This document shows positions 34,782 through 43,446 of a DNA stretch of 64,000 nucleotides, in pieces (position 1 is the first letter of the stretch; each line of letters opens with the position of its first letter). The notes under the pieces were generated by a model. The model saw nothing but the letters and a program-made list of their open reading frames with translations. It was not told the DNA's origin and ran no database searches. Both the position numbers and the translations under genes were made by a program. Origin of the DNA: Streptomyces dengpaensis (lineage in GTDB: Bacteria > Actinomycetota > Actinomycetes > Streptomycetales > Streptomycetaceae); NCBI RefSeq assembly GCF_002946835.1, contig NZ_CP026652.1:1736001-1800000 (forward strand). Reading direction: 5' to 3'.

Positions 34782-35069
34782 CTAGCGCAGCGGCGGTTCC
34801 CGGAACAGATCCACCGCACTGCGGACATCGGCGAGGCTGGTGGCCAGTGCGCTGACGGAGCCGATCGCGCCCGCGACCAGGAGGAGGGAGCGGCGCAGCC
34901 GCGGGATTTCGGGGATGCCCGTGACGGCCATCGCGGCGAGGGCCGCGAGTTCGTCCTCGGCGATGCCGCGGTCGGGGAACTCGGCGGGATGCGCGGCGAG
35001 TTCACGGCGCAGCCGCGAGACGGCGGTCCGTAGCTCCGCCACCCTCGGGTCCTCGTCGCTGCCGGTCAC
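34782..35069 (-). CDS. DUF5955-family small helical protein
   Basis: 95 residues. The pattern RVAELRTAVSRLRRELAAHP, then FPDRGIAEDELAALAAMA, then IPEIPRLRRSLLLVAGAIGS is typical of streptomycete DUF5955. Amphipathic helices, function unknown. GTG at 35069; an upstream start at 35114 cannot be excluded. Convergent with the IclR gene. Confidence 0.7.
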   Translation of the reverse strand: MTGSDEDPRVAELRTAVSRLRRELAAHPAEFPDRGIAEDELAALAAMAVTGIPEIPRLRRSLLLVAGAIGSVSALATSLADVRSAVDLFREPPLR

Positions 35070-35304
35070 TGGCCTCTGCCCCAAGCTCCGCAACACAGCG
35101 CTCCCCCCTCGCACACCGTTGTGCGTCGGTCCTTCGTACGTCCCCCGGATCCCCCATGGCGGTGGTCGGGCGCCGGGGGACGCGGGTCAGTAAACGCCAC
35201 CCCGCGCGCCGGGCGCCACTCCGTGGACCGAAATTCAGCCCAAGGGGCACGGGGTCCGAACGGGTTCCGGCGCACGCCCGGCGCCGGCCGGGTATGCAGA
35301 GGAC

Positions 35305-35904
35305 ATGACGGAGAACAAAGCCCAGGTCGCCGGGCTGCTGCTGGCGGCCGGCGGCGGGCGGCGCCTCGGCGGGCGGCCCAAGGCCCTCCTGCGGCACCGC
35401 GGACGCCCCCTCGTCGAACACGCGGTCGGAGTACTGCGCGCGGGGGGCTGCACCCGCGTCCATGTGGTCCTGGGCGCCCAGGCCGATGCCGTACGCGAAC
35501 AGGCGTTGCTGCCCGGGTGTGTCCTCGTGGACAACCCGGACTGGGAGGAGGGCATGGGTTCCTCGCTGCGGGCGGGACTCCGCTCACTGGCGGACACGGG
35601 GGCGCGGGCCGCGCTGGTGTCGCTCGTCGATCAGCCCGGAATCGGGCGGGAGGCGGTGGCCCGGGTGCTCGCCGCGTACCAGTCCCCCCTGTCGCTCGCC
35701 GCGGCGGCGTACGGCGGAGTACGCGGCCACCCGGTGCTGTTCGGCTCCGGTCACTGGGCGGGCATCGCGGCGACCGCGACCGGCGACCGGGGGGCACGCG
35801 CCTATCTGAGGGCCCACGACGACATCGTCACGCTCGTCGAGTGCGGGGATGTGGCCGAGGCGTACGACATCGACACGGAGGGCGATCTGATCCACCTTGA
35901 GTGA
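35305..35904 (+). CDS. MocA/MobA-like nucleotidyltransferase
   Basis: 199 residues. NTP-transferase motif GLLLAAGGGRRLGGRPKALL (the LAAGxxxRxGxxK signature) and a metal site SLVDQPGI. The family transfers CMP or GMP to molybdopterin to make the cofactor used by xanthine dehydrogenase. Between the allantoin genes and malate synthase, it probably matures xanthine dehydrogenase for purine breakdown. No dehydrogenase genes are in the window. Other members modify sugars or alcohols, so the role is inferred. Confidence 0.78.
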   Translation: MTENKAQVAGLLLAAGGGRRLGGRPKALLRHRGRPLVEHAVGVLRAGGCTRVHVVLGAQADAVREQALLPGCVLVDNPDWEEGMGSSLRAGLRSLADTGARAALVSLVDQPGIGREAVARVLAAYQSPLSLAAAAYGGVRGHPVLFGSGHWAGIAATATGDRGARAYLRAHDDIVTLVECGDVAEAYDIDTEGDLIHLE

Positions 35905-35969
35905 GCGGGGTGGCACCGAGCGCCACCTTGCCTCGACCCGGAGAATCTCGACATCAACAAACCATTGAA

Positions 35970-35986
35970 TTTCCACCATGAGGAAA
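35970..35986. promoter_or_regulatory. Palindrome upstream of malate synthase
   Basis: TTTCCACCATGAGGAAA has perfect TTTCC/GGAAA arms with a 7-base spacer, ~135 bases before the aceB start. It resembles the GGAA/TTCC palindrome in the IclR-allantoinase promoter region (arms inverted), so the same regulator may act here. Confidence 0.5.
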
Positions 35987-36121
35987 CTAGTATCCACTGC
36001 TCAGAAGCCGCTGGACCGCTCCGAGGACGTGGTCAGCCGTATCCGGTGCCCGTGACACCCAGTGCCCTACGTAACGCCGAGCGCCCTACGTAACGCAGTT
36101 CGCCGAAGGAAGTGACAGCTC

Positions 36122-37747
<1,626 letters not shown>

Positions 37748-37762
37748 ACCGGCTCCAGAAGA

Positions 37763-38065
37763 TCACTTCTCCGAGTGGCCCAGGGACTTCCCCGGGGCCA
37801 CTCGGTCGCGTACGAGCCGCTTGACCGCCGTGGGCTCGGGAAAGCCCTGCTCGCGGCGGTCCCAGACCACCTCGTCGTTCACGCGGACGACGAAAACGCC
37901 CCCGGTGCCGGGCTTCAACGACAGCTCGGTCAGCTCCGCCTCGAACGTCGTCAGCAGCTCCTGCGCCAGCCAGGCGGCACGCGGCAGCCACCGGCACTGG
38001 GTGCAGTACTCGATCTGGACGCGCTGGGTGTTGTCCGAGGGCGGCTGGGGGTTTTCCGGGGTCAT
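37763..38065 (-). CDS. SelW/SelT/SelH-family Rdx protein
   Basis: 100 residues. The thioredoxin-like Rdx fold starts VQIEYCTQCRWLPRAAW, with redox CxxC (Cys replacing the Sec of some homologues), followed by GTGGVFVVRVNDEVVWDR and FPEPTAVKRLVRD. Cytoplasmic thiol-redox protein, partner unknown. Its ATG overlaps the stop of the HipA-like gene (ATGA), so they form an operon. Confidence 0.85.
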   Translation of the reverse strand: MTPENPQPPSDNTQRVQIEYCTQCRWLPRAAWLAQELLTTFEAELTELSLKPGTGGVFVVRVNDEVVWDRREQGFPEPTAVKRLVRDRVAPGKSLGHSEK

Positions 38066-38976
38066 CCGAGGTGCACCGACCAATCCTGTTCCGCGTCCGG
38101 TTTGCCGTGCAGGTCGGGGACCCGCTTGAGCCACTTCGGCCGGCCTGCCTGTGTCTTCGCCGCGCGCAGGGCCTCCTCGGCGGCGAGCTCCTCCCGGCTG
38201 GGGAAGTCCGTGGGCAGCCAGGCCGCCGACGCCTTCGCGCGCGCCAAGAGGTGGTCGACGTACGCCGCCCGGACCTCGTCGGGCGTCGCGAATCCCGGTT
38301 CGTCCGCCAGCCAGGCGTCCGGCACCTCGGCGGTGATCTCCCGCAGCAGCTCCGCCGTCACACGGGGTGCCAGCTCGGCGTCAGCGGCGCGGGTGTCGGG
38401 GGCGTGTCCGCCGAGCGCGTGGTGGCGGAAGTCGTACGCCTTCTCGGGGGAGGAGGCGTCCCAGCGGTGGTGGAACACGAGGGCCGCGCCGTGGTCGATC
38501 AGCCAGAGGCGCGGGGGTGCGACGCCGAGTGTGGGCCAGACCATCAGATTCGAGCTGTGGACCGTGCGGTCGACGTTCACGGTGAGGGCGTCGAGCCAGA
38601 TGATCTTGCCGGCTTCCAGCGGGTCGACGTGGAAGCCCTGGGCGACCTCCGGCGTGAAGTCCTTCGCGCCCGAGAGGTAGTCCATGCCGAGGTTGATGCC
38701 CGCGCTGGCGCTGTGCAGGTCCCGTACCTCCTGGTGCGGTTCGTGCGCGGCGACCGCCGGGTCGAAGTGCACGAGGACCAGCTCGGGGAACCGCAACCCG
38801 AGGGCGCGCGCCAGCTCACCGACGATGACCTCGGCGACCAGCGCCTTGCGGCCCTGCGCGGAGCCCCGGAACTTCACGACGTACGTCCCCAGGTCGTCGG
38901 CCTCGACGACTCCGGGGACGGAGCCGCCAGACCGCAAGGGATCGATGTAGCGGGTTGCGAAGACCTCTCTTAGCAT
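38062..38976 (-). CDS. HipA-family kinase-like protein
   Basis: 304 residues. The N-terminal phosphate-loop-like VVKFRGSAQGRKALVAEVIV and the catalytic part LDALTVNVDRTVHSSNLMV (D and N of the HipA-type active site) lead to the metal-binding LWLIDHGAALVFHH. This is the stand-alone HipA-like kinase group without a HipB partner, not a classic persister toxin. Substrate unknown. Coupled to the SelW-like gene. Its upstream edge is the border of the second accessory island. Confidence 0.78.
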   Translation of the reverse strand: MLREVFATRYIDPLRSGGSVPGVVEADDLGTYVVKFRGSAQGRKALVAEVIVGELARALGLRFPELVLVHFDPAVAAHEPHQEVRDLHSASAGINLGMDYLSGAKDFTPEVAQGFHVDPLEAGKIIWLDALTVNVDRTVHSSNLMVWPTLGVAPPRLWLIDHGAALVFHHRWDASSPEKAYDFRHHALGGHAPDTRAADAELAPRVTAELLREITAEVPDAWLADEPGFATPDEVRAAYVDHLLARAKASAAWLPTDFPSREELAAEEALRAAKTQAGRPKWLKRVPDLHGKPDAEQDWSVHLG

Positions 38977-39055
38977 TTTCCCAGGCCACCCGCCTCTTCA
39001 GCCTTGAAATCCGCGCTCGGCATCGGAGGCACGCAACAGCGGGAATCGCCCATCA

Positions 39056-39246
39056 TCAGCCCTGGGGAGAATCTGGGGAGTTTCGACTGGCATGCAGATC
39101 TCCCTGTCTCCCCAGCATTCCATCGATGGCCGTCCGCCCCTTGCTTCCGACCTCCGGCATGAAGTGAGCATACTGACCGAGGGTGACCGCTGGTGAGGAG
39201 TGCCCGAGCCACCGAGGCATAGGTGGCGCAGCACCTGGCGAACCAA
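39056..39246 (-). pseudogene. Decayed tyrosine recombinase (integrase) C terminus
   Basis: One frame reads PRWLGHSSPAVTLGQYAHFM followed by PEVGSKGRTAIDG and a stop at 39056: the end of a phage integrase with the box II His and the nucleophilic Tyr (QYAHFMP). Immediately upstream the family's LRH-TYAS block is seen split over two other frames (VLRH and TYASV), so the copy has frameshifts and a small deletion. It marks the left border of the 39-49.6 kb island. Confidence 0.75.
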
Positions 39247-39349
39247 GTCGTCTGGTCAAGGACGTGCCGTTGTACCTGGTGGACGACGGCACGGCGCCCT
39301 CCGTCTCCGTGAGCGAGCATGACAGGCCAGGTGGGACTGCCCGCCACGA

Positions 39350-39826
39350 TCACGTGGCGACGTTGCGCAGAGCCGCCGCAAGCTCCTTGAGGTCCAGGCC
39401 CGAGAAATGGTCGAGGAAGTGGCGGCGAACGGAAGCCAGGTGGGTCGGATAGGCCTCTTCCAGCCGGGCGAAGCCGGCATCGGTGAGGATTGCGTTCCAG
39501 CCGCGGGCGTCCTCTTCCGACCTGACCCGCTGGATGAGTCCTCGGCTCTCCAACCGGCTCGCCAGCCGCGTCATGCCGCTGAGCGACATATCGCAGGCGT
39601 TGGCAAGATCACCCATGCGCAACTGGCGGTCCGAAGCCTCGGAAAGGTTCATCAGAGTCAGGTACTCAGTGAGGGAAAGACGCTGCTCCCGGACCATGTC
39701 GGCGTCAATGGCGCGCGGCAGGGAGTAGACGACGCGACTCAGTGACCGTACGACGGCCTCTTCGTCCGGGGCGAGGGGTTGCAGCCCCGGCTCAGCGGGG
39801 GCTGCCAGCCGTGCAACAGGTGACAT
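39350..39826 (-). CDS. MarR-family regulator 1
   Basis: 158 residues. MarR winged HTH: LTEYLTLMNLSEASDRQLRM, DLANACDMSLSGMTRLASRL, ESRGLIQRVRSEEDARGWN, LTDAGFARLEE. Helices at both ends form the dimer. About 70% identical, by manual alignment, to the MarR at 41064-41531. There is no ribosome site. TAATAT on the coding strand ends six bases before the ATG, so the message is probably leaderless, and a TTGC half-site overlaps this promoter, suggesting autoregulation. Confidence 0.88.
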   Translation of the reverse strand: MSPVARLAAPAEPGLQPLAPDEEAVVRSLSRVVYSLPRAIDADMVREQRLSLTEYLTLMNLSEASDRQLRMGDLANACDMSLSGMTRLASRLESRGLIQRVRSEEDARGWNAILTDAGFARLEEAYPTHLASVRRHFLDHFSGLDLKELAAALRNVAT

Positions 39827-39839
39827 GACTGCATATTAC

Positions 39840-39855
39840 TTGCTCGGCGAAGGGA
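39840..39855. promoter_or_regulatory. MarR-type site upstream of MarR 1
   Basis: TTGC-TCGGCGAA-GGGA keeps the left half of the TTGY-N8-GCAA motif; only two of four bases match on the right. It overlaps the likely -10/-35 region of the leaderless MarR 1 gene. Confidence 0.45.
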
Positions 39856-40152
39856 CTGCCCAAGGAGCCCCTGCACCGGTGAGCGGCAGGCGCTCGAGCG
39901 AACGCCCCAGGACGTCGGGGGAGAGTGATGTACCGCACTGGGTTCGCTTCCGGCACGGCGAGCCCGGCGTCGGGGGGTGCTACCTACGGGCCGGCGGCAC
40001 CGGAACATGTACGCCAGACCGATACGTATGCCAACCGGTGGAATCCGCGGTGGCGCCGTTGCCGCCCGGGAGTCCACCGGTCGTGCCCCTATCGCCCGTG
40101 GCCGCCATCTCCACCGCAGGACAGCGCTCGGGCAACGAGGACTGTTGGTCCG
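39856..40152. other. Intergenic stretch with no clear gene
   Basis: No gene is convincing. On the plus strand 40090-40150 reads VAAISTAGQRSGNEDCWSV, reminiscent of the start of PP2C-type phosphatases (AxSxxGxxRxxNEDxxxV). It stops within the end of the oppositely oriented reductase. I treat it as a possible remnant only. Confidence 0.3.
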
Positions 40153-40713
40153 TTACGCGGCGCGCAGCGGGGCGAGGGCCTTGCTCCAGGCCAGCACCTG
40201 GTCCAGCGTGGTGTTCAGCGCCTCGACCTGGAAGTCGCCGGGCTTGAACTCGCTGAAGTTCTCGAAGTCGTTGAACAGCGACAGCGCGACCTGAGAGCGC
40301 ACGTCGGCCATCTGGAGTTCACCCGCGACCAGGCGCAGGTGCTCCACCGCGCGGGCGCCGCCCAGGGAGCCGTAGCTGACGAAGCCGACCGCCTTGTTGT
40401 TCCACTCCGCGTAAAGGAAGTCGATCGCGTTCTTCAGAACTCCGGACGTCGAGTGGTTGTACTCGGGCGTCACCATGATGAAGCCGTCGAACGAGTCGAT
40501 CTTGCTCGCCCATTCCTGAGTGTGCGGCTGAGCGTACTGGCCCAGCGACGGCGGGAGCATCTCGTCGAGGTGCGGAAGCTTGTAGTCCAGCAGATCGACC
40601 AGCTCGAACTCCGCATCGGTGCGCTGCGCGGCGATGTCCTGCACCCAGTGGGCCACGGCCTCGCCGTTACGTCCGGGACGGGTGCTGCCGAGGATGATTC
40701 CAATCTTGGTCAC
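40153..40713 (-). CDS. NADPH-dependent FMN reductase
   Basis: 186 residues, flavodoxin-like. The FMN phosphate loop GIILGSTRPGRNGEAVAHWV, the flavin contact VTPEYNHSTSGVLKNAIDFL and VGFVSYGSLGGARAVEHLR are those of the NADPH-dependent FMN/azo-reductase (SsuE/YhdA-like) family. It reduces free FMN or quinones. Start GTG at 40713, with GAAGGG about nine bases upstream. Two TTGY-N8-GCAA sites lie 50-95 bases upstream, so it is a candidate target of the MarR proteins. Confidence 0.88.
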   Translation of the reverse strand: MTKIGIILGSTRPGRNGEAVAHWVQDIAAQRTDAEFELVDLLDYKLPHLDEMLPPSLGQYAQPHTQEWASKIDSFDGFIMVTPEYNHSTSGVLKNAIDFLYAEWNNKAVGFVSYGSLGGARAVEHLRLVAGELQMADVRSQVALSLFNDFENFSEFKPGDFQVEALNTTLDQVLAWSKALAPLRAA

Positions 40714-40761
40714 GTCAAAGGCCCTTCGTAGAGGCACTCCCGGAGCGCTTCCGGGATATGC

Positions 40762-40808
40762 TTGTTTCGACAAGCAATCTAGATCGCAGTCGTTGCCTAG
40801 TCAAGCAA
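40762..40808. promoter_or_regulatory. Two MarR-type sites between the FMN reductase and MarR 2
   Basis: TTGT-TTCGACAA-GCAA (40762-40777) lies within the larger palindrome TGCTTGTTTCGACAAGCA (40759-40776), which has perfect 7-base arms. TTGC-CTAGTCAA-GCAA follows at 40793-40808. The spacer is eight bases in both. The region serves a leftward reductase and a rightward MarR gene. Confidence 0.65.
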
Positions 40809-41063
40809 ACTCCTTGGGGCGGCTCACGCCGATCAGGGATTGGCGCGCTACGACGACGATCAGTTGGCCCGGATCAGGTCGACCGATGCCATCGCCGGGG
40901 CGGGGTGGCGTCCGGGAGAAGCCGTCGCCGCCCGACCGGTCCGCTCAACACACTCAGGACCGAGACGAAGCGAGGCCAGACCGAATCCCTTCACAGAAGC
41001 GCAGAGCCTGCTCGCCCTACCGACCCACACTTCCTGGACCGCAACAACGAGGTGATGTCTTCC
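40809..41063. other. Leader of MarR 2
   Basis: No gene is seen between the operator pair and the MarR 2 start. The last bases carry GAGGTG nine bases before the chosen ATG. Confidence 0.4.
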
Positions 41064-41531
41064 ATGACTGCGAAGCCGACCCGATCCGTCGACACGGTGC
41101 GACCGCTCACTGCGGACGAAGAGGCCGTCGTCCGATCCCTTCCGCAGCTCATCCACGCCCTGCCGCGCGCCATCGACGCAGACATGCTCCGGGAGCAGCG
41201 CCTTTCCCTCACTGAGTACGTGACTCTGATGACCCTTTCCGAGGCGCCGGACCGTCAGCTGCGCATGGGCCAACTCGCCGACGCCTGCGAGATGTCGCTC
41301 AGCGGCACGACACGTATCGTGCACCGACTGGAGAGCCAGGGGTTCATTCAGCGGACGCAGTGCTCCCAGGACGGTCGTAGTTGGCTCGCCGCCCTCACCG
41401 ATGCCGGCATGGCCCGGCTGCAAGAGGTGTATCCGGTCAACCTGGCCGCCGTCCGTCGCCACTTCCTCGACCATCTTGTCGGGCTGGATCTCAGGAAGCT
41501 GGCCGCCGCCCTGCGGGACGTCGGGGCCTGA
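41064..41531 (+). CDS. MarR-family regulator 2 (paralogue)
   Basis: 155 residues. The winged HTH is almost the same as MarR 1: LTEYVTLMTLSEAPDRQLRM, QLADACEMSLSGTTRIVHRL, LTDAGMARLQE, then VRRHFLDHLVGLDL. The wing differs most (RTQCSQDGRSW against RVRSEEDARGW), which may alter ligand response more than DNA recognition. ATG at 41064 follows GAGGTG; 41055 is also in frame. Confidence 0.88.
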   Translation: MTAKPTRSVDTVRPLTADEEAVVRSLPQLIHALPRAIDADMLREQRLSLTEYVTLMTLSEAPDRQLRMGQLADACEMSLSGTTRIVHRLESQGFIQRTQCSQDGRSWLAALTDAGMARLQEVYPVNLAAVRRHFLDHLVGLDLRKLAAALRDVGA

Positions 41532-41828
41532 GCGCTCCGCACGCCTCGCCACGGATCCCCTGCTGAGCACACGGTTGCCCACACGAGGGTGGCATGCCCG
41601 CCGCGGCCACCCTCGTGTCCAGCGTCCCGCCCGGATGCCGACGCGAGCGCCCCAGCCGACAGCCACTACGGCCGGGACTCAGTGCCCACGGCGAGGTCCC
41701 CATGACCAGGAGGCACTGGGCGCCGCCGGCCTGATCGCAGTGCGAACGATCACAGTCAGAACTTGCTTGACGCGGCAAATAAATGTTCTATGGTTCATCC
41801 GTCAAACGAAAAGCGAGGTGAACCAACC
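41532..41828. other. Intergenic leader of the membrane operon
   Basis: No gene is visible. The distal part holds the MarR-type site at 41763-41778 and, before the next start, GAGGTGA at 41816-41822. Confidence 0.4.
41763..41778. promoter_or_regulatory. MarR-type site upstream of the membrane operon
   Basis: TTGC-TTGACGCG-GCAA, a perfect match to TTGC-N8-GCAA. It lies ~50 bases before the strong ribosome site at 41816-41822. Confidence 0.6.
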
Positions 41829-42017
41829 ATGGGAACTCACGCCCCGACAGCGACAGGCCCCGCCTTCGCGCCGCGTCGCTCACCCGGTCCTGCACAGCGA
41901 CCGCCAAGAACCGCTCCCCTCTCCGCTCGCACGCGGCTGCCGTTGCGTCCGTTCAACGGCATGTCCAGCGGAACCAGCAGTCACATCACTGCTCTTGAGC
42001 TGGGACGGGAACGTTGA
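41829..42017 (+). CDS. Short leader ORF, possibly a gene remnant
   Basis: 62 residues starting MGTHAPTATGPAFAPRRSPG, with a strong GAGGTGA eight bases upstream and a MarR-type site before it. Pro/Arg/Ser-rich, with no domain. The stop overlaps the TTG start of the next gene (TTGA), so it may serve to couple translation. Alternatively it is the scrambled start of a lost MarR-controlled gene. Confidence 0.4.
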   Translation: MGTHAPTATGPAFAPRRSPGPAQRPPRTAPLSARTRLPLRPFNGMSSGTSSHITALELGRER

Positions 42018-42733
42018 GGCCCACCGTCGGCGCCCACCGCCCACCCATGCGGTCAGCGGCTGTGAAGCGGACCTTGCGACACGTAGGGACGGGTGCGGCG
42101 GCGCTCGCTCTCATGTACGCAGCAGTCCTCGGCGTCTCCCCCGTCGACCGGTCCTATGTCGACCTCTTGCGCCTGGACTCGGCACCCGTACCGGTACAGA
42201 TGCACACCGTGGCCGCCTGGCTCCTGATGGCCCTGACCCTGCTCTGGCTGGCTCATCGTCGTTCTGCGGTCTACGCACGTGCAGCCATCGCGTTGCTGCT
42301 GGCGAGCGCCGCCGGCCTGATCTTCGCCGGCGCCGTCTCCCTGCCGGGTCTGCCGGTGCCCGAGGGCTCCCTCGTCCGTGACTACCTGGCGCTGCCCGGA
42401 GCTCTCGCAGGCTGGTACGTGCTGGCAGGGCTCGCGGTCGCCGCAGGCCTTTCGGCCGTCCGGGCCCGAATAGTCGTCTTGGTGGTCGCCCTGTCCGCGG
42501 TCACGATTGCTGTGCTGACGTCCGATCACCGCATGCTCAGCGCCGTGTGGGCCGCAGGCGTCCCCCTTGTCGCCTGGTGCGTCGCGGGGCTCGTGCAGCG
42601 GCCGGAAACCAGCAGTCGTGGGCCTGTGGACGCCTGGGAGCCGGACGGTCGCACGGTGCCATTCCGGCCTCGCCCCGACGCGACGGGCCAATGGGGTGCC
42701 CCCCTGTCCGAGCCGCTACGCGAGGCAAGCTGA
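42014..42733 (+). CDS. Integral membrane protein, possibly PAP2-like
   Basis: 239 residues. About six hydrophobic helices, among them VGTGAAALALMYAAVLGV, MHTVAAWLLMALTLLWLA, ARAAIALLLASAAGLIFAGA and IVVLVVALSAVTIAVLT. The late SDHRMLSAVWAAGVPLVAWC resembles the last part of PAP2 phosphatases (SxxH...D/AxxxG), but the K-x6-RP motif is not seen. Start TTG at 42014, coupled to the leader ORF; ATG at 42047 is an alternative. First membrane gene of a tight four-gene operon. Confidence 0.5.
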   Translation: MRPTVGAHRPPMRSAAVKRTLRHVGTGAAALALMYAAVLGVSPVDRSYVDLLRLDSAPVPVQMHTVAAWLLMALTLLWLAHRRSAVYARAAIALLLASAAGLIFAGAVSLPGLPVPEGSLVRDYLALPGALAGWYVLAGLAVAAGLSAVRARIVVLVVALSAVTIAVLTSDHRMLSAVWAAGVPLVAWCVAGLVQRPETSSRGPVDAWEPDGRTVPFRPRPDATGQWGAPLSEPLREAS

Positions 42734-43443
42734 TGACCCAGCACATCGATGGATTCATCGAGGCAGCGGGATGGTGGTCCTACCTGGTCGTGTTCGCGGC
42801 GACGGCCTGCGAGACCAGTGCCTTCATCGGCCTGCTGGTTCCCGGGGAGATGGTCGTCCTTCTCGCGTCCGCCATCGCGGGCCAAGGCGACCTCAACGCC
42901 CTGATCCTGGGCGTCGCCGTCGTGGCCGGCGGGGTGACCGGTGACAACCTCGGTTATGCACTGGGCCGCCGGTGCGCGCGTCGCCCCGGCAGACGGCGAG
43001 TACGCCTGAACCGGCACCGGCATCACCAGAGACGGACACAGGCCTTTCTGGTGCGTCACGGTGGCGCGGCGGTTTTCACCGGCCGGTTCATCGGTTTCGT
43101 ACGGACCTTCCTGCCCTACGCCGCCGGCGCGTCGGGCATGCCGTACCGCCGCTTCGTCCTTTACAGCACCGCCGCGGCGCTGGTCTGGGGCATCGGCAAT
43201 GTGCTGCTCGGCTACTTCGCCGGGGCGGCCGCCGTCGAGTTCCTGCACTCGGCCGGTCCGATCGGCATCGCAGCGCTCGCCACCGTAAGCGTGGCGGCCT
43301 ACCTCGTCGCTCGGATCCGTGCGCACCACCGCAACAGCGCCGGCGCGCCGGCCCAGTCCACCGTGGTCATGTACGGCCCGGCCGCCTCGCGGAGCACGTA
43401 TCAGCCTCCGGCACACACTTTCACGCATCCACAGGAGAAATGA
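42733..43443 (+). CDS. DedA-family membrane protein
   Basis: 236 residues. Typical DedA/VTT features: an N-terminal acidic-to-hydrophobic segment with ETSAFIGLLVPGEMVVLLAS, re-entrant GGVTGDNLGYALGRR, and TGRFIGFVRTFLPYAAGASG with the conserved F/Y-x-x-R-x3-G. Then two TM helices and a ~40-residue cytoplasmic tail. DedA proteins are lipid scramblase-type transporters needed for envelope homeostasis. The loop after ALGRRC is unusually arginine-rich. Its ATG shares one base with the preceding stop. Confidence 0.85.
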   Translation: MTQHIDGFIEAAGWWSYLVVFAATACETSAFIGLLVPGEMVVLLASAIAGQGDLNALILGVAVVAGGVTGDNLGYALGRRCARRPGRRRVRLNRHRHHQRRTQAFLVRHGGAAVFTGRFIGFVRTFLPYAAGASGMPYRRFVLYSTAAALVWGIGNVLLGYFAGAAAVEFLHSAGPIGIAALATVSVAAYLVARIRAHHRNSAGAPAQSTVVMYGPAASRSTYQPPAHTFTHPQEK

Positions 43444-43446
43444 GTC

